From Desulfobacterales bacterium (GTDB lineage: Bacteria; Desulfobacterota; Desulfobacteria; Desulfobacterales; C00003060): a DNA stretch of 46,735 nt. Below the pieces are notes generated by a model, which saw only the letters and a list, made by a program, of their open reading frames with translations, was not told the origin of the DNA and did no database searches. Positions 33,328 through 41,551 of the stretch are shown in pieces. Made by a program: the position numbers and the translations under genes. Location of the stretch: assembly GCA_013375375.1 (NCBI GenBank), contig JABXJX010000007.1, forward strand, positions 1-46,735, given 5' to 3'. Position 1 is the first letter of the stretch. Each line of letters starts with the position of its first letter.

Positions 33328-34875
33328 GTGAAGCTAAGTCTACTTCTGGGGGGCGTGAAGGTTAAGCGTTTTGTCGGACTTGAGGATCAGATCATTGATT
33401 CGATCCACTATGATTCGCGTACTGTGACGACTGGAGGACTGTTTGTGGCGATCCATGGACAACACTGCGATGGAAACGACTACATTGAAGATGCGGTTGA
33501 AAAGGGAGCTGTCGCTGTTTTAACGGAAAAGGTGTGGTCCGGGCCGTCATCTGTCAGCGTGGTTCAGGTTGAAGATGCCCGGTTGGCACTGGCTGCTCTT
33601 TCATCGACGTTTTACAGGGATCCGTCCCGGGAGCTTTGTATAATCGGCATTACCGGTACAAACGGTAAAACAACAACGGCATATTTCTTGGAATCTATCT
33701 TGAATGCCGCCGGGCTTAAAGTCGGAGTTATCGGAACCATCAACTACAGATTCGGAGGGAAAAGCTTTACCAGTCCGGTGACGACACCGGAGTCCCTTGA
33801 TCTTATGCAGCTGCTTCGCAATATGTCCGACAGCGGTACAACGCACGTGGTCCTTGAGGTCTCTTCGCACGGCCTTGATCTCCAACGGGTGGCCTTCTGC
33901 GAGTTCGACGTTGGAGTTTTTACCAATCTGTCCAGGGATCACCTCGACTATCACCGGGACATGGAAAGCTATTGGCAGTGCAAAAGGGGGCTTTGCGTGG
34001 AGCGACTCGGGGTCGGATCAAAGCAGGGACGGGCCACCGCTGTTATCAACTGGGATGATCCCAAGGGAAAGGATTTATCCAATGAGGTTGCTGTTCCGTG
34101 CTTGCGAGTCGGGCTTTCAGACGAGTGCGAGATTCAGGCTCGCGATATCAAACTCGCCATAGACGGCACCTCGGGCAGGGTAAAGACCCCTGAGGGCGAT
34201 TTTGATTTTACATCTTCCCTGGTGGGAAACCACAATGTGTACAATATCCTGTCCGCCACGGGTGTGGCAATAGCACTCGGTATACCTGTAGAGAAGATTC
34301 AAAAAGGAGTCAACGATCTTCAGGGGATACCGGGCAGGCTTGAGCGCGTGGACAGTGAAAAGGACTTTTCGATCTTTGTCGACTACGCCCATACGCCGGA
34401 CGCCCTTGAGAACGTGTTGACTCTTCTGAGGGAAGTAACATCCAGCCGCGTGATCACCATATTCGGGTGCGGAGGAGATCGTGATCGAGACAAGCGTCCA
34501 ATGATGGGCGCTGTTGCGGGCAGGCTTAGTGATCTTGTTGTGTTGACTTCCGATAACCCGCGTACCGAGGCGCCAAAGGAGATACTGGCGGGTATTGTTG
34601 AGGGGACCGCTGTTGTGCAAAGTCACCGATATGAACCCCATGAATTGGCAAAGGGGTTTGAGACCAAGGGCTATGTTGTAGAGCCGGATCGGAGAAGGGC
34701 TATTGCATTGGGTCTTGGCGCTGCCAGGTCAGGTGACTCGGTGCTCATTGCCGGCAAGGGACATGAAACCCATCAGATCATAGGCGAGGCCAGCATACCA
34801 TTTGACGACAGGGCGGAGGCGAGAAAGGCACTGGGATTGATGATTGTCGATTGTCGATTGTTGATTGACGATTGA
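33328..34875 (+). CDS. murE: UDP-MurNAc-L-Ala-D-Glu:meso-diaminopimelate ligase MurE
   Basis: 515 residues from GTG 33328, where the family-like MKLSLLLGGV begins after GGAGGTGCCGGCGGAG; the TTG at 33292 would add 12 unlikely residues. The Mur ligase P-loop is [14 protein letters not shown] near 100-113, then TTPESLDLMQLL, and the C-terminal DNPRTEA near 410 is the DNPR signature for meso-diaminopimelate. It adds the third peptide residue to the cytoplasmic precursor. The C-terminus is odd: after KALG the last codons (LMIVDCRLLIDD) and stop come from the heptamer array, so the natural end has been replaced or extended. Confidence 0.95.
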   Translation: MKLSLLLGGVKVKRFVGLEDQIIDSIHYDSRTVTTGGLFVAIHGQHCDGNDYIEDAVEKGAVAVLTEKVWSGPSSVSVVQVEDARLALAALSSTFYRDPSRELCIIGITGTNGKTTTAYFLESILNAAGLKVGVIGTINYRFGGKSFTSPVTTPESLDLMQLLRNMSDSGTTHVVLEVSSHGLDLQRVAFCEFDVGVFTNLSRDHLDYHRDMESYWQCKRGLCVERLGVGSKQGRATAVINWDDPKGKDLSNEVAVPCLRVGLSDECEIQARDIKLAIDGTSGRVKTPEGDFDFTSSLVGNHNVYNILSATGVAIALGIPVEKIQKGVNDLQGIPGRLERVDSEKDFSIFVDYAHTPDALENVLTLLREVTSSRVITIFGCGGDRDRDKRPMMGAVAGRLSDLVVLTSDNPRTEAPKEILAGIVEGTAVVQSHRYEPHELAKGFETKGYVVEPDRRRAIALGLGAARSGDSVLIAGKGHETHQIIGEASIPFDDRAEARKALGLMIVDCRLLIDD

Positions 34876-35016
34876 TGATTGATGATTGTTGATTGTTGAT
34901 TGTTGATTGTTGATTGTTGATTGTCGATTGATGATTGACGGGCTGTTGGTTAATAACGAATAACAAATAACGAGCAACGAGCAACGAGCAACGAGCAACG
35001 AGTGACTAGTAACTCA
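34834..35016. repeat. Heptanucleotide repeat array at the murE/murF junction
   Basis: The longest array. Units in 7-base register run GATTGAT, GATTGTC (x2), GATTGTT, GATTGAC, GATTGAT (x2), GATTGTT (x5), GATTGTC, GATTGAT, GATTGAC, then GGGCTGTTGGTT, AATAACG/AATAACA and AGCAACG (x4). It covers the end of murE and runs through the murF start GTG. A 32-bp part (GATTGATGATTGACGGGCTG and TTGGTTAATAAC) recurs exactly in the next array. Confidence 0.88.
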
Positions 35017-36408
35017 AAAACCTGGGGTGTTTCGGATGTCTTGCACGCCACAGGAGGTCGCCTGGTATGCGGAAGTGAGGAGACTCGATTTCAGGCTATT
35101 TCCACTGATTCCCGAACTGCCGAGCATGGCGATCTTTTCATAGCAATCGCGGGAGAGAAGTGCGACGGACACGACTTTTTGCAGGAGGCCTTTGACAGGG
35201 GTGCCCTGGGTGTGCTGGTGGCCGAGGACTATATTAGCAAGAGATCCCAGGCGCCCAAAGGCGAGAAACACTGGATAGCCGTGCCGGACACCCTAAAGGC
35301 GTTGGGCGACCTGGCTGCATTTGGTCGCCGACAGAGCAACGTTTCAGTGGTAGCCGTAACCGGAACAAACGGCAAGACCACGACAAAGGAGATGACAGCT
35401 TCGGTGCTCAGCCAAACCTTTAATGTATTGAAGACGTCGGGCAATTTCAACAACCTGATTGGATTGCCCCTTACACTCTTTGGTTTGAACGATAGCCATG
35501 AATGGGCTGTCCTTGAAGTTGCCATGAATCGTCCGGGTGAAATCCGCCGACTTACTGAAATCGCTAATCCTGACCTGGGTGTGATTACCAACGTAGAGGC
35601 CGGCCACCTGGAGGGTGTAAAAGACATAGACGGGGTTATGGAGGCCAAGGGCGAACTCCTTGAGGGGCTTGGGCAAGACGGCACGGCAGTATTAAATATT
35701 GATGACCAGAGGGTTTGCAGACTGGCGGAGCGGTTTAGCGGACGCGTGGTGAGCTTCGGTATTGAGAGTTCCGCCGAGGTATCCGGAACTCCGGTGTCTC
35801 AAACTCGCTCGGGCGTTTCCTTTGATCTTTCCTGGTATGACGAGTCAATCAGGGTGTCCCTAAAGATTCCCGGCAAGGCTGCCATCTACAACGCCTTGGC
35901 CGCAGCAGCCGTAGGATATCGAGCGGACTTGTCAATAGAGCAGGTAAAAAAAGGCCTGGAAAGCGCTGTTCCGCTCCCCGGGCGCATGGAGATCTCAACA
36001 CTCCCCGGCGGCATTCACCTGATTGATGATACATACAATGCCAATCCCGGCTCTGTGGCAGCGGCTATTGAGACGCTTTGCTCCTTAAAGGGTAGCGGCA
36101 GGGGTATCTTTGTCATAGGAGACATGCTGGAATTAGGACAACACGCCCAAGCCGCACACAAGCATATTGGAATATTGGCAGAGCGGGCAGGCCTGGCAGG
36201 TCTCTATGTTACAGGTGAGTTCGCGGGTGCAGTGACCGAAGGCGCCGTAGGAGCGGGCATGGACCATAGAAAGATCTCTATCGGCACCCGGGAAGAGATT
36301 GTGGAAGTCCTTAAGGAGCGCTTGGGACCCGGAGACTGGGTCCTAATAAAGGGGTCTCGGCTTACGGCCATGGATAAAGTGGTTCAGGGATTGATGATTG
36401 ATGATTGA
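35002..36408 (+). CDS. murF: UDP-MurNAc-tripeptide:D-Ala-D-Ala ligase MurF
   Basis: 468 residues with the Mur ligase domains: N-terminal substrate domain ([20 protein letters not shown] near 29-48), the P-loop [16 protein letters not shown] near 118, [11 protein letters not shown] near 171 and the C-terminal [12 protein letters not shown] near 340. It adds D-Ala-D-Ala to complete the pentapeptide precursor in the cytoplasm. Start GTG 35002 lies in the last units of the heptamer array and has no good ribosome binding site, so the array may have replaced the native leader. The C-terminus (GLMIDD, TGA) again comes from the following array. Confidence 0.95.
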   Translation: MTSNSKTWGVSDVLHATGGRLVCGSEETRFQAISTDSRTAEHGDLFIAIAGEKCDGHDFLQEAFDRGALGVLVAEDYISKRSQAPKGEKHWIAVPDTLKALGDLAAFGRRQSNVSVVAVTGTNGKTTTKEMTASVLSQTFNVLKTSGNFNNLIGLPLTLFGLNDSHEWAVLEVAMNRPGEIRRLTEIANPDLGVITNVEAGHLEGVKDIDGVMEAKGELLEGLGQDGTAVLNIDDQRVCRLAERFSGRVVSFGIESSAEVSGTPVSQTRSGVSFDLSWYDESIRVSLKIPGKAAIYNALAAAAVGYRADLSIEQVKKGLESAVPLPGRMEISTLPGGIHLIDDTYNANPGSVAAAIETLCSLKGSGRGIFVIGDMLELGQHAQAAHKHIGILAERAGLAGLYVTGEFAGAVTEGAVGAGMDHRKISIGTREEIVEVLKERLGPGDWVLIKGSRLTAMDKVVQGLMIDD

Positions 36409-36452
36409 CGGGCTGTTGGTTAATAACAAGTAACGAACAACGAGCAACTAAC
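36388..36452. repeat. Heptanucleotide repeat array at the murF/mraY junction
   Basis: GATTGAT (x2), GATTGAC, then GGGCTGTTGGTTAATAAC and AAGTAACG/AACAACG/AGCAACT units. It shares a 32-bp block exactly with the array between murE and murF. It encodes the last residues of murF and fills the gap to the mraY ATG. Confidence 0.85.
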
Positions 36453-36455
36453 AAT

Positions 36456-37535
36456 ATGCTTTATCATTTACTATATCCGCTTCATACGACCTTTTCGGCC
36501 TTTAACGTATTTCGCTACATTACGTTCAGGACCATCTATGCCAGCCTTACAGCACTTTTGATATGTTGGCTGTTGGGACCATGGGTGATACGGAAACTTA
36601 CAAAACAACAGGTACTCCAGCATGTGAGGACGGACGGCCCCCCGACTCACAAAACCAAGACCGGTACGCCTACCATGGGAGGGCTGTTGATCCTCTTTGC
36701 CATTGTGACGGCCACACTTCTTTGGGCCGACCTGACAAATTCATTTGTGTGGTTAGTACTACTTGTGGTGATCAGCTATGGCGCTATTGGTTTTTTAGAT
36801 GACTACCTGAAGCAGGTTAAGAAGGAAAGCAGGGGACTTCCCGGACGAATCAAGATTGTGAGCCAGGTGGTCATAGGGTTGCTCGTGGCCGGGCTACTTT
36901 ATACACGTGTTGATTTCGATACCCATGTGAGTCTCCCCTTTTTTAAGCAGGTAGCCCCTGATCTTGGCTGGGCTTATATCCTTTTTGCTGTTGCGGTCAT
37001 TGTGGGAACTTCTAATGCAGTGAATTTGACGGACGGTCTGGATGGTCTTGCCATCGGACCGGTGACAGTGGCTGCGGCCACCTACGTTGTACTGTCATAC
37101 GTAGCAGGCCATATGAAGATCGCCCAATATCTTCAGATTCATTATGTGGCGGGAAGCGGGGAACTGGCCGTGATTTGCGGCGCTCTAATGGGGGCCGGGA
37201 TGGGATTTCTCTGGTACAATTCCTATCCGGCCCAGATATTCATGGGAGATGTTGGGTCCCTTCCCCTGGGTGGAGCGCTTGGAGCGGTCGCGGTAATTAC
37301 CAAGCATGAGATTCTCCTGGCCCTTGTGGGAGGCATTCTTGTAGTAGAGGCGCTGTCGGTTATTTTTCAGGTGGGATTTTTTAAGGTCACAAATGGGCGT
37401 CGCATTTTCAAGATGGCTCCCATCCATCATCACTTTGAGTTAAAGGGATGGCCCGAGCCCAAGGTGATCGTCAGGTTCTGGATCGTCGCCATTATCTTGA
37501 GCCTGGTAGCGATCAGCACGTTGAAATTGCGGTAG
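36456..37535 (+). CDS. mraY: Phospho-N-acetylmuramoyl-pentapeptide transferase MraY
   Basis: 359 residues from ATG 36456, next to the E. coli length of 360; the track start at 36405 reads through the repeat array and is rejected. About ten membrane helices. Family motifs are [16 protein letters not shown] near 50-65, FLDDYLKQ near 113, [10 protein letters not shown] near 190, [12 protein letters not shown] near 263 and [16 protein letters not shown] near 322. MraY transfers phospho-MurNAc-pentapeptide to undecaprenyl phosphate, making lipid I at the inner membrane. No strong ribosome binding site precedes the ATG, again at an array edge. Confidence 0.96.
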   Translation: MLYHLLYPLHTTFSAFNVFRYITFRTIYASLTALLICWLLGPWVIRKLTKQQVLQHVRTDGPPTHKTKTGTPTMGGLLILFAIVTATLLWADLTNSFVWLVLLVVISYGAIGFLDDYLKQVKKESRGLPGRIKIVSQVVIGLLVAGLLYTRVDFDTHVSLPFFKQVAPDLGWAYILFAVAVIVGTSNAVNLTDGLDGLAIGPVTVAAATYVVLSYVAGHMKIAQYLQIHYVAGSGELAVICGALMGAGMGFLWYNSYPAQIFMGDVGSLPLGGALGAVAVITKHEILLALVGGILVVEALSVIFQVGFFKVTNGRRIFKMAPIHHHFELKGWPEPKVIVRFWIVAIILSLVAISTLKLR

Positions 37536-37583
37536 GCCGGATGGACTCGTTATTCGTGAATCGTGAACCGGAATATAAAAATG

Positions 37584-37685
37584 CGATACCTGATACCGGA
37601 TACCCGATAGCCGTCAAGGATTTATTCTTGTATGCAGGCAGGCAAAATGTATCAGGCATCAGGCATGCGCTATCGGGTATCGGCC
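37584..37685. repeat. GATACCN heptamer array and inverted copy before murD
   Basis: Units GATACCT, GATACCG, GATACCC and GATAGCC on the left; ATCAGGC (x2) and GCTATCGGGTATCGG on the right. The block CGATACCCGATAGC-like on the left is the inverse complement of GCTATCGGGTATC on the right, so the segment can fold back. It lies in the gap between mraY and the probable start of murD and has been read as N-terminal codons in the long track ORF. Confidence 0.75.
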
Positions 37686-37732
37686 GGAAACGACTGAGGA
37701 GACAGGTTGAACAGACTAAATTGGAGAACGCA

Positions 37733-39115
37733 TTGTTGAGTTTCGAAAATAAAAAGGTCCTGGTTGTCGGTTTGGCCAAGACCGGACTTGCGGTTGCCCG
37801 GTTCTTGAAAGATCGCGGGGCGCGGGTTACCGCAACCGATCTAAAGAAAAAGGATGAACTTGGCTCCTGTGTCCAGGAGGCCCTTGCCATGGGCGTTTCC
37901 CTGAAGCTTGGGGAACACAAGAGCGAAAGTTTTACGGGCGCGGACTTCATTGTGGTGAGTCCCGGGGTGCCACACAACATAACACCTTTAGGGGCGGCAA
38001 GGAGAGCGGGGATACCGGTAATCGGCGAGGTGGAACTGGCATCCCGCTACATAGATGAACCGATCGTAGCCGTCACCGGGACCAATGGCAAGACTACTAC
38101 TACAAGTCTTATCGGCAAGATGTTGCAGGATTCCGGCCGTAAGGTATTTGTGGGAGGCAACATAGGTGACCCACTGATAGATCACCTTAATTCCGGCGCA
38201 GACGCGGACGTGATCGTAGCAGAGATCAGCAGTTTTCAACTCGATACCATCAAGAGCTTCAGACCCAAGGTAGGGGTTCTTTTAAATATTACAGAAGACC
38301 ATCTCGATCGTTACAACGATTTCAATGACTATGCGCGATCAAAGGGAAGGCTGTTTAAAAATCAAGAGAGCACCGATTTTGCGGTTTTAAACGGGATGGA
38401 CCCTGCGGTTTGCGGACTTGAATCAATTATTGCCGGTCAAAAACTCTATTTTAACATCGATATCTCAGGGACTCACCCCGTGTCTGAGGACCGGCACGGA
38501 GTCGTGATCAGGGGCAAGGAGATGATCTGCAGCCTTCCCGGAAAGGCTCCCGTCATACTGAGCCTGGCTAAGCTCAGGCTCAAGGGAGAACACAATCTGG
38601 AGAATGCCGCTGCCGCGACACTGGCAGCGTTAGCCGCAGGGGCCGACCGGGCAGGTATTCAAACGGCACTCGACACCTATGAGGGTCTGCACCACCGGCT
38701 GGAATTTGTCAGGGATGTCAACGGCATCGAGTACTACAATGACTCCAAGGCTACTAATGTCGATGCCGTCAAGCGTTCCCTGGAGAGTTTTACCTCCCCG
38801 GTAATCTTGATCATGGGTGGGCGGGACAAAGGCGGCAGTTACGCGTTGCTAAAGGAGCTTATAAGGAAACGTGCCAAGGGGCTCATTGCCATTGGAGAGG
38901 CGCGCGAAAAGATCTTAAGCACCCTTGGGGGGCTAACGCATAGTGAAGGGACAAGGACTCTCACAGACGCGGTCCGCCTGGCTCACAAGGGAGCAGCCCC
39001 GGGTGATGTCGTACTCCTGTCACCAGGGTGCTCCAGTTTTGACATGTTTATTGACTATGCCGAACGCGGCGAGGAGTTCTGCAAGGCAGTGAGTGGATTG
39101 ATGATTGATGATTGA
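37733..39115 (+). CDS. murD: UDP-MurNAc-L-Ala:D-Glu ligase MurD
   Basis: About 460 residues from TTG 37733 (ribosome binding site GGAG, seven bases away), which gives MLSFENKKVLVVGLAKTG, the usual MurD beginning. The 555-residue track ORF starts inside mraY and passes through repeat sequence, so its first ~95 residues are rejected; an ATG at 37541 is a second option. The P-loop is [17 protein letters not shown] near 112, with NITEDHLDRY near 185 and NDSKATNVDAV near 340. It adds D-glutamate to the precursor. The C-terminal GLMIDD and stop come from the next heptamer array. Confidence 0.9.
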   Translation: MLSFENKKVLVVGLAKTGLAVARFLKDRGARVTATDLKKKDELGSCVQEALAMGVSLKLGEHKSESFTGADFIVVSPGVPHNITPLGAARRAGIPVIGEVELASRYIDEPIVAVTGTNGKTTTTSLIGKMLQDSGRKVFVGGNIGDPLIDHLNSGADADVIVAEISSFQLDTIKSFRPKVGVLLNITEDHLDRYNDFNDYARSKGRLFKNQESTDFAVLNGMDPAVCGLESIIAGQKLYFNIDISGTHPVSEDRHGVVIRGKEMICSLPGKAPVILSLAKLRLKGEHNLENAAAATLAALAAGADRAGIQTALDTYEGLHHRLEFVRDVNGIEYYNDSKATNVDAVKRSLESFTSPVILIMGGRDKGGSYALLKELIRKRAKGLIAIGEAREKILSTLGGLTHSEGTRTLTDAVRLAHKGAAPGDVVLLSPGCSSFDMFIDYAERGEEFCKAVSGLMIDD

Positions 39116-39172
39116 TGATTGTCTATTGACTAATAACAGACTCAATATTCAATCGTCAATCATCAATCGTGA
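39095..39172. repeat. Heptanucleotide repeat array at the murD/ftsW junction
   Basis: GATTGAT (x3), GATTGTC, TATTGAC on the left; ATATTCA, ATCGTCA, ATCATCA, ATCGTGA on the right. The two sides are inverse complements (GATTGATGATTG against CAATCATCAATC-type), giving a possible hairpin with the loop ACTAATAACAGACTC. It encodes the murD C-terminus and precedes the ftsW ATG. Confidence 0.85.
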
Positions 39173-39179
39173 GCAACCA

Positions 39180-40292
39180 ATGACTATCTACAAACGAACA
39201 AAAAAGGGCGGATATGACGGTTTCCTTTTACTGGGGACTGTGCTGCTGTTGGGGATCGGAGTGGTAATGGTCTACAGTGCAAGCTCAGCTGTTGCAATGA
39301 ACCGATTTGGAAGCGATGCCTACTTTTTCAAGAAACACGTGGTATATGTCCTCGCTGCAATCCTCGTGCTAATAGCCTGTCGGCATGTGCCGTACACTTT
39401 CTATGGAAGGATGGCATATCCGGTCCTTATAGTTGCTTTCTTATTGCTCCTTGCCCTGTACTTGCCCGGGGTGGGACATCCGGTTGGGGGTGCCAGGCGA
39501 TGGTTGAGGTTTTGTGGGATTTCCTTTCAACCATCGGAGTTTGCGAGGCTGGCCCTGATCATCTATTTGGCATACTCCATGAGCAAGAAACAGGAGAAGA
39601 TCAAGGAGTTTACCATCGGCTTTCTTCCCCATATTATTGTATTTGGAAGTTTTGGGGCTCTGATCGTTATGCAGCCCGACTTTGGGATGGCGGCGATGCT
39701 TGCATTGGTTGCATGGACGATGCTCTTTGTCGGAGGTGTGCGTCTGACTTACCTTGTCACAGCGTTTGTGGGGGTTCTCCCAATTGCCTACTACCTACTG
39801 ATTAATGTGGGATATCGTCTAAGGCGACTAACAAGCTTCCTCCATCCATGGAAATACGAGAGCGACGCCGGATATCAGATCGTGCATTCACTGATGGCTC
39901 TTGGCTCAGGAGGAGTTATGGGGTCGGGCATTGGAAAAAGTTACCAGAAGCTTTTCTATCTTCCGGAGCCCCATACTGACTTTATCTTTTCGGTGATAGG
40001 AGAAGAATTAGGCCTTGTGGGGGTGTGCTTTGTAATCGGACTTTATGTCATGATCCTCTGGCGGGGGATCGCCGTGGCAATGAAGGCCAAAGATCTTTTC
40101 GCAATCTATTTAGCCATAGGGTTGATTTCCGTTCTTGGTCTGCAGGTGTGCGTCAACGTAGGTGTTGTCATGGGTTTATTGCCTACGAAGGGACTTACTC
40201 TGCCGTTTGTTAGCTATGGAGGCACGTCCCTTGTGATGAATGCAGCTGCAATAGGAATATTGATGAATATATCGGCCCGACAGGCAAGGTGA
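39180..40292 (+). CDS. ftsW: Septal peptidoglycan glycosyltransferase FtsW
   Basis: 370 residues from ATG 39180 (MTIYKRTKKGGYDGF); the track start at 39105 only adds repeat-encoded residues. About ten membrane helices of the SEDS fold. Signature segments are GVVMVYSASSAVAMNRFGSD near 24-43, GGARRWLRFCGISFQPSEFAR near 103-123, DAGYQIVHSLMALGSGGVMG near 222 and PTKGLTLPFVSYGGTSL near 335. FtsW polymerises lipid II at the septum with FtsI. Being inside the dcw cluster between murD and murG supports FtsW over RodA. Its stop overlaps the murG start region. Confidence 0.96.
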   Translation: MTIYKRTKKGGYDGFLLLGTVLLLGIGVVMVYSASSAVAMNRFGSDAYFFKKHVVYVLAAILVLIACRHVPYTFYGRMAYPVLIVAFLLLLALYLPGVGHPVGGARRWLRFCGISFQPSEFARLALIIYLAYSMSKKQEKIKEFTIGFLPHIIVFGSFGALIVMQPDFGMAAMLALVAWTMLFVGGVRLTYLVTAFVGVLPIAYYLLINVGYRLRRLTSFLHPWKYESDAGYQIVHSLMALGSGGVMGSGIGKSYQKLFYLPEPHTDFIFSVIGEELGLVGVCFVIGLYVMILWRGIAVAMKAKDLFAIYLAIGLISVLGLQVCVNVGVVMGLLPTKGLTLPFVSYGGTSLVMNAAAIGILMNISARQAR

Positions 40293-40294
40293 CC

Positions 40295-41374
40295 ATGAGG
40301 GTCCTCATTGCCGGCGGCGGCACGGGAGGGCATCTTTTCCCCGGGATTGCGATTGCTGAGGCATTCAGGGACAGGGAACCTACAACTGAAGTATTGTTTG
40401 TAGGAACGGGTAATCCCATAGAGATATCTACCATTTCAAAGAAAGGATTTGATCACGTGAAGATTGTAGCAGAAGGTTTTAAGGGAAGGGGCCTCTGGCG
40501 ACAGATCCGATCGTTGTTCAAGCTCCCTGTCGGGTTGTGGCAGGGATTGCGAATTATCCGGCAATTTGATCCTGACATCATCATTGGTGTCGGCGGATAC
40601 GCCTCAGGTCCGGTGGCCTTGGCTGGAAGGCCCACGGGAAAAAAGATAGTTATCCATGAACAGAATATCTTGCCGGGTCTAACTAATCGGATACTCGGGC
40701 GTTTCGCTAACCGGATATTCATCTCTTTCCCGGATAACTTTAGCATATTCAGACCCTCGAGGACTGTGATTACAGGAAACCCGGTGCGCCGTGAACTCCT
40801 TGCACGAAAATCGGACCGTAAGGCAACCGAGCAATTTACGGTCCTGGTACTGGGCGGCAGCCAGGGGGCTCATGCCGTAAACTGCGCGGTGATTGAGGCC
40901 CTTGATCATCTCGAAAACCCTAAGCGGATGACTTTTATCCATCAGACCGGGGCCAAAGATGCAGCGTGGGTTGCGCAGGCCTATAAGAGCCGGGGCATCA
41001 AGGCCAGAGTAGAGGCGTTTTTTGAGGACATGGCCGGACCTTACAGCTCGGCCGACTTGGTTATATGCAGGGCCGGCGCCACGACCGTGTCAGAGTTGAT
41101 GGCACTCGGCAGGCCTGCCATTTTCATCCCGTTCCCTTTTGCGGCGAATAACCATCAGGAACTGAACGCCCGCTATGTGGCCGATGCAGGCGGGGCAGAG
41201 GTTGTCCTGGAAAAGGATTTGAAAGGTGATCTCTTGGCCGGCAAACTCGATCATTATGCGTCGCACCCTGAAACGTTGCGGGATATGGCAAAGCAAATGC
41301 TGGCCATTGCGCGTCCAGATGCCGCAGACGTTATTGTGGATGAATGCCGCAGGTTGCTGGTGATTGGTAATTAG
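40295..41374 (+). CDS. murG: UDP-GlcNAc:lipid I N-acetylglucosaminyltransferase MurG
   Basis: 359 residues from ATG 40295, two bases after the ftsW stop; the in-frame GTG at 40289 overlaps ftsW and is an alternative. GT28 features are AGGGTGGHLFPGIAIAEAF near 7-25, HEQNILPGLTNR near 122, LGGSQGAHAVN near 186 and the donor site RAGATTVSELMALGRPAIFI near 257 with NNHQELNA near 285. MurG makes lipid II on the cytoplasmic face of the inner membrane. The C-terminus VIGN and stop lie at the first units of a GTCATTA-type heptamer array. Confidence 0.96.
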   Translation: MRVLIAGGGTGGHLFPGIAIAEAFRDREPTTEVLFVGTGNPIEISTISKKGFDHVKIVAEGFKGRGLWRQIRSLFKLPVGLWQGLRIIRQFDPDIIIGVGGYASGPVALAGRPTGKKIVIHEQNILPGLTNRILGRFANRIFISFPDNFSIFRPSRTVITGNPVRRELLARKSDRKATEQFTVLVLGGSQGAHAVNCAVIEALDHLENPKRMTFIHQTGAKDAAWVAQAYKSRGIKARVEAFFEDMAGPYSSADLVICRAGATTVSELMALGRPAIFIPFPFAANNHQELNARYVADAGGAEVVLEKDLKGDLLAGKLDHYASHPETLRDMAKQMLAIARPDAADVIVDECRRLLVIGN

Positions 41375-41548
41375 TCATTGGTCATTAGTTATTCGTTGGA
41401 TGCCCGATGCCCGATGCCCGATGCCTGATGCCTGATGCCTGATGCCTGATGCCTGATATATCTTAGGCCGGCATCTATGAATGGTCAATCAACAATCAAC
41501 AATCAACAATCAACAATCAACAATCGACAATCGACAATCATCAATCGA
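41358..41548. repeat. Triple heptanucleotide array at the murG/murC junction
   Basis: Three families follow each other in 7-base register: GTNATTR units (GTGATTG, GTAATTA, GTCATTG, GTCATTA, GTTATTC) to ~41395; GATGCCC (x3) then GATGCCT (x5) at about 41398-41457; and, after a 25-bp spacer, CAATCAA (x5), then CAATCGA and CATCAATC units to ~41548. The last family is the inverse complement of the GATTGTT units at other junctions. Confidence 0.88.
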
Positions 41549-41551
41549 AAG

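Noticed and set aside
37448-37732. N-terminal 95 residues of the 555-residue MurD track ORF
   Set aside because: The stretch overlaps mraY in another frame and then reads repeat sequence; MurD homology begins near 37733.
31111-41548. CRISPR array at the heptamer repeats
   Set aside because: Units are 7 bp and contiguous, without unique spacers of 30-40 bp, and no cas genes are present.
41477-41551. N-terminal extension of MurC rich in Q-S-T-I-N-N
   Set aside because: Encoded entirely by CAATCAA repeats; the family similarity begins at 41552.
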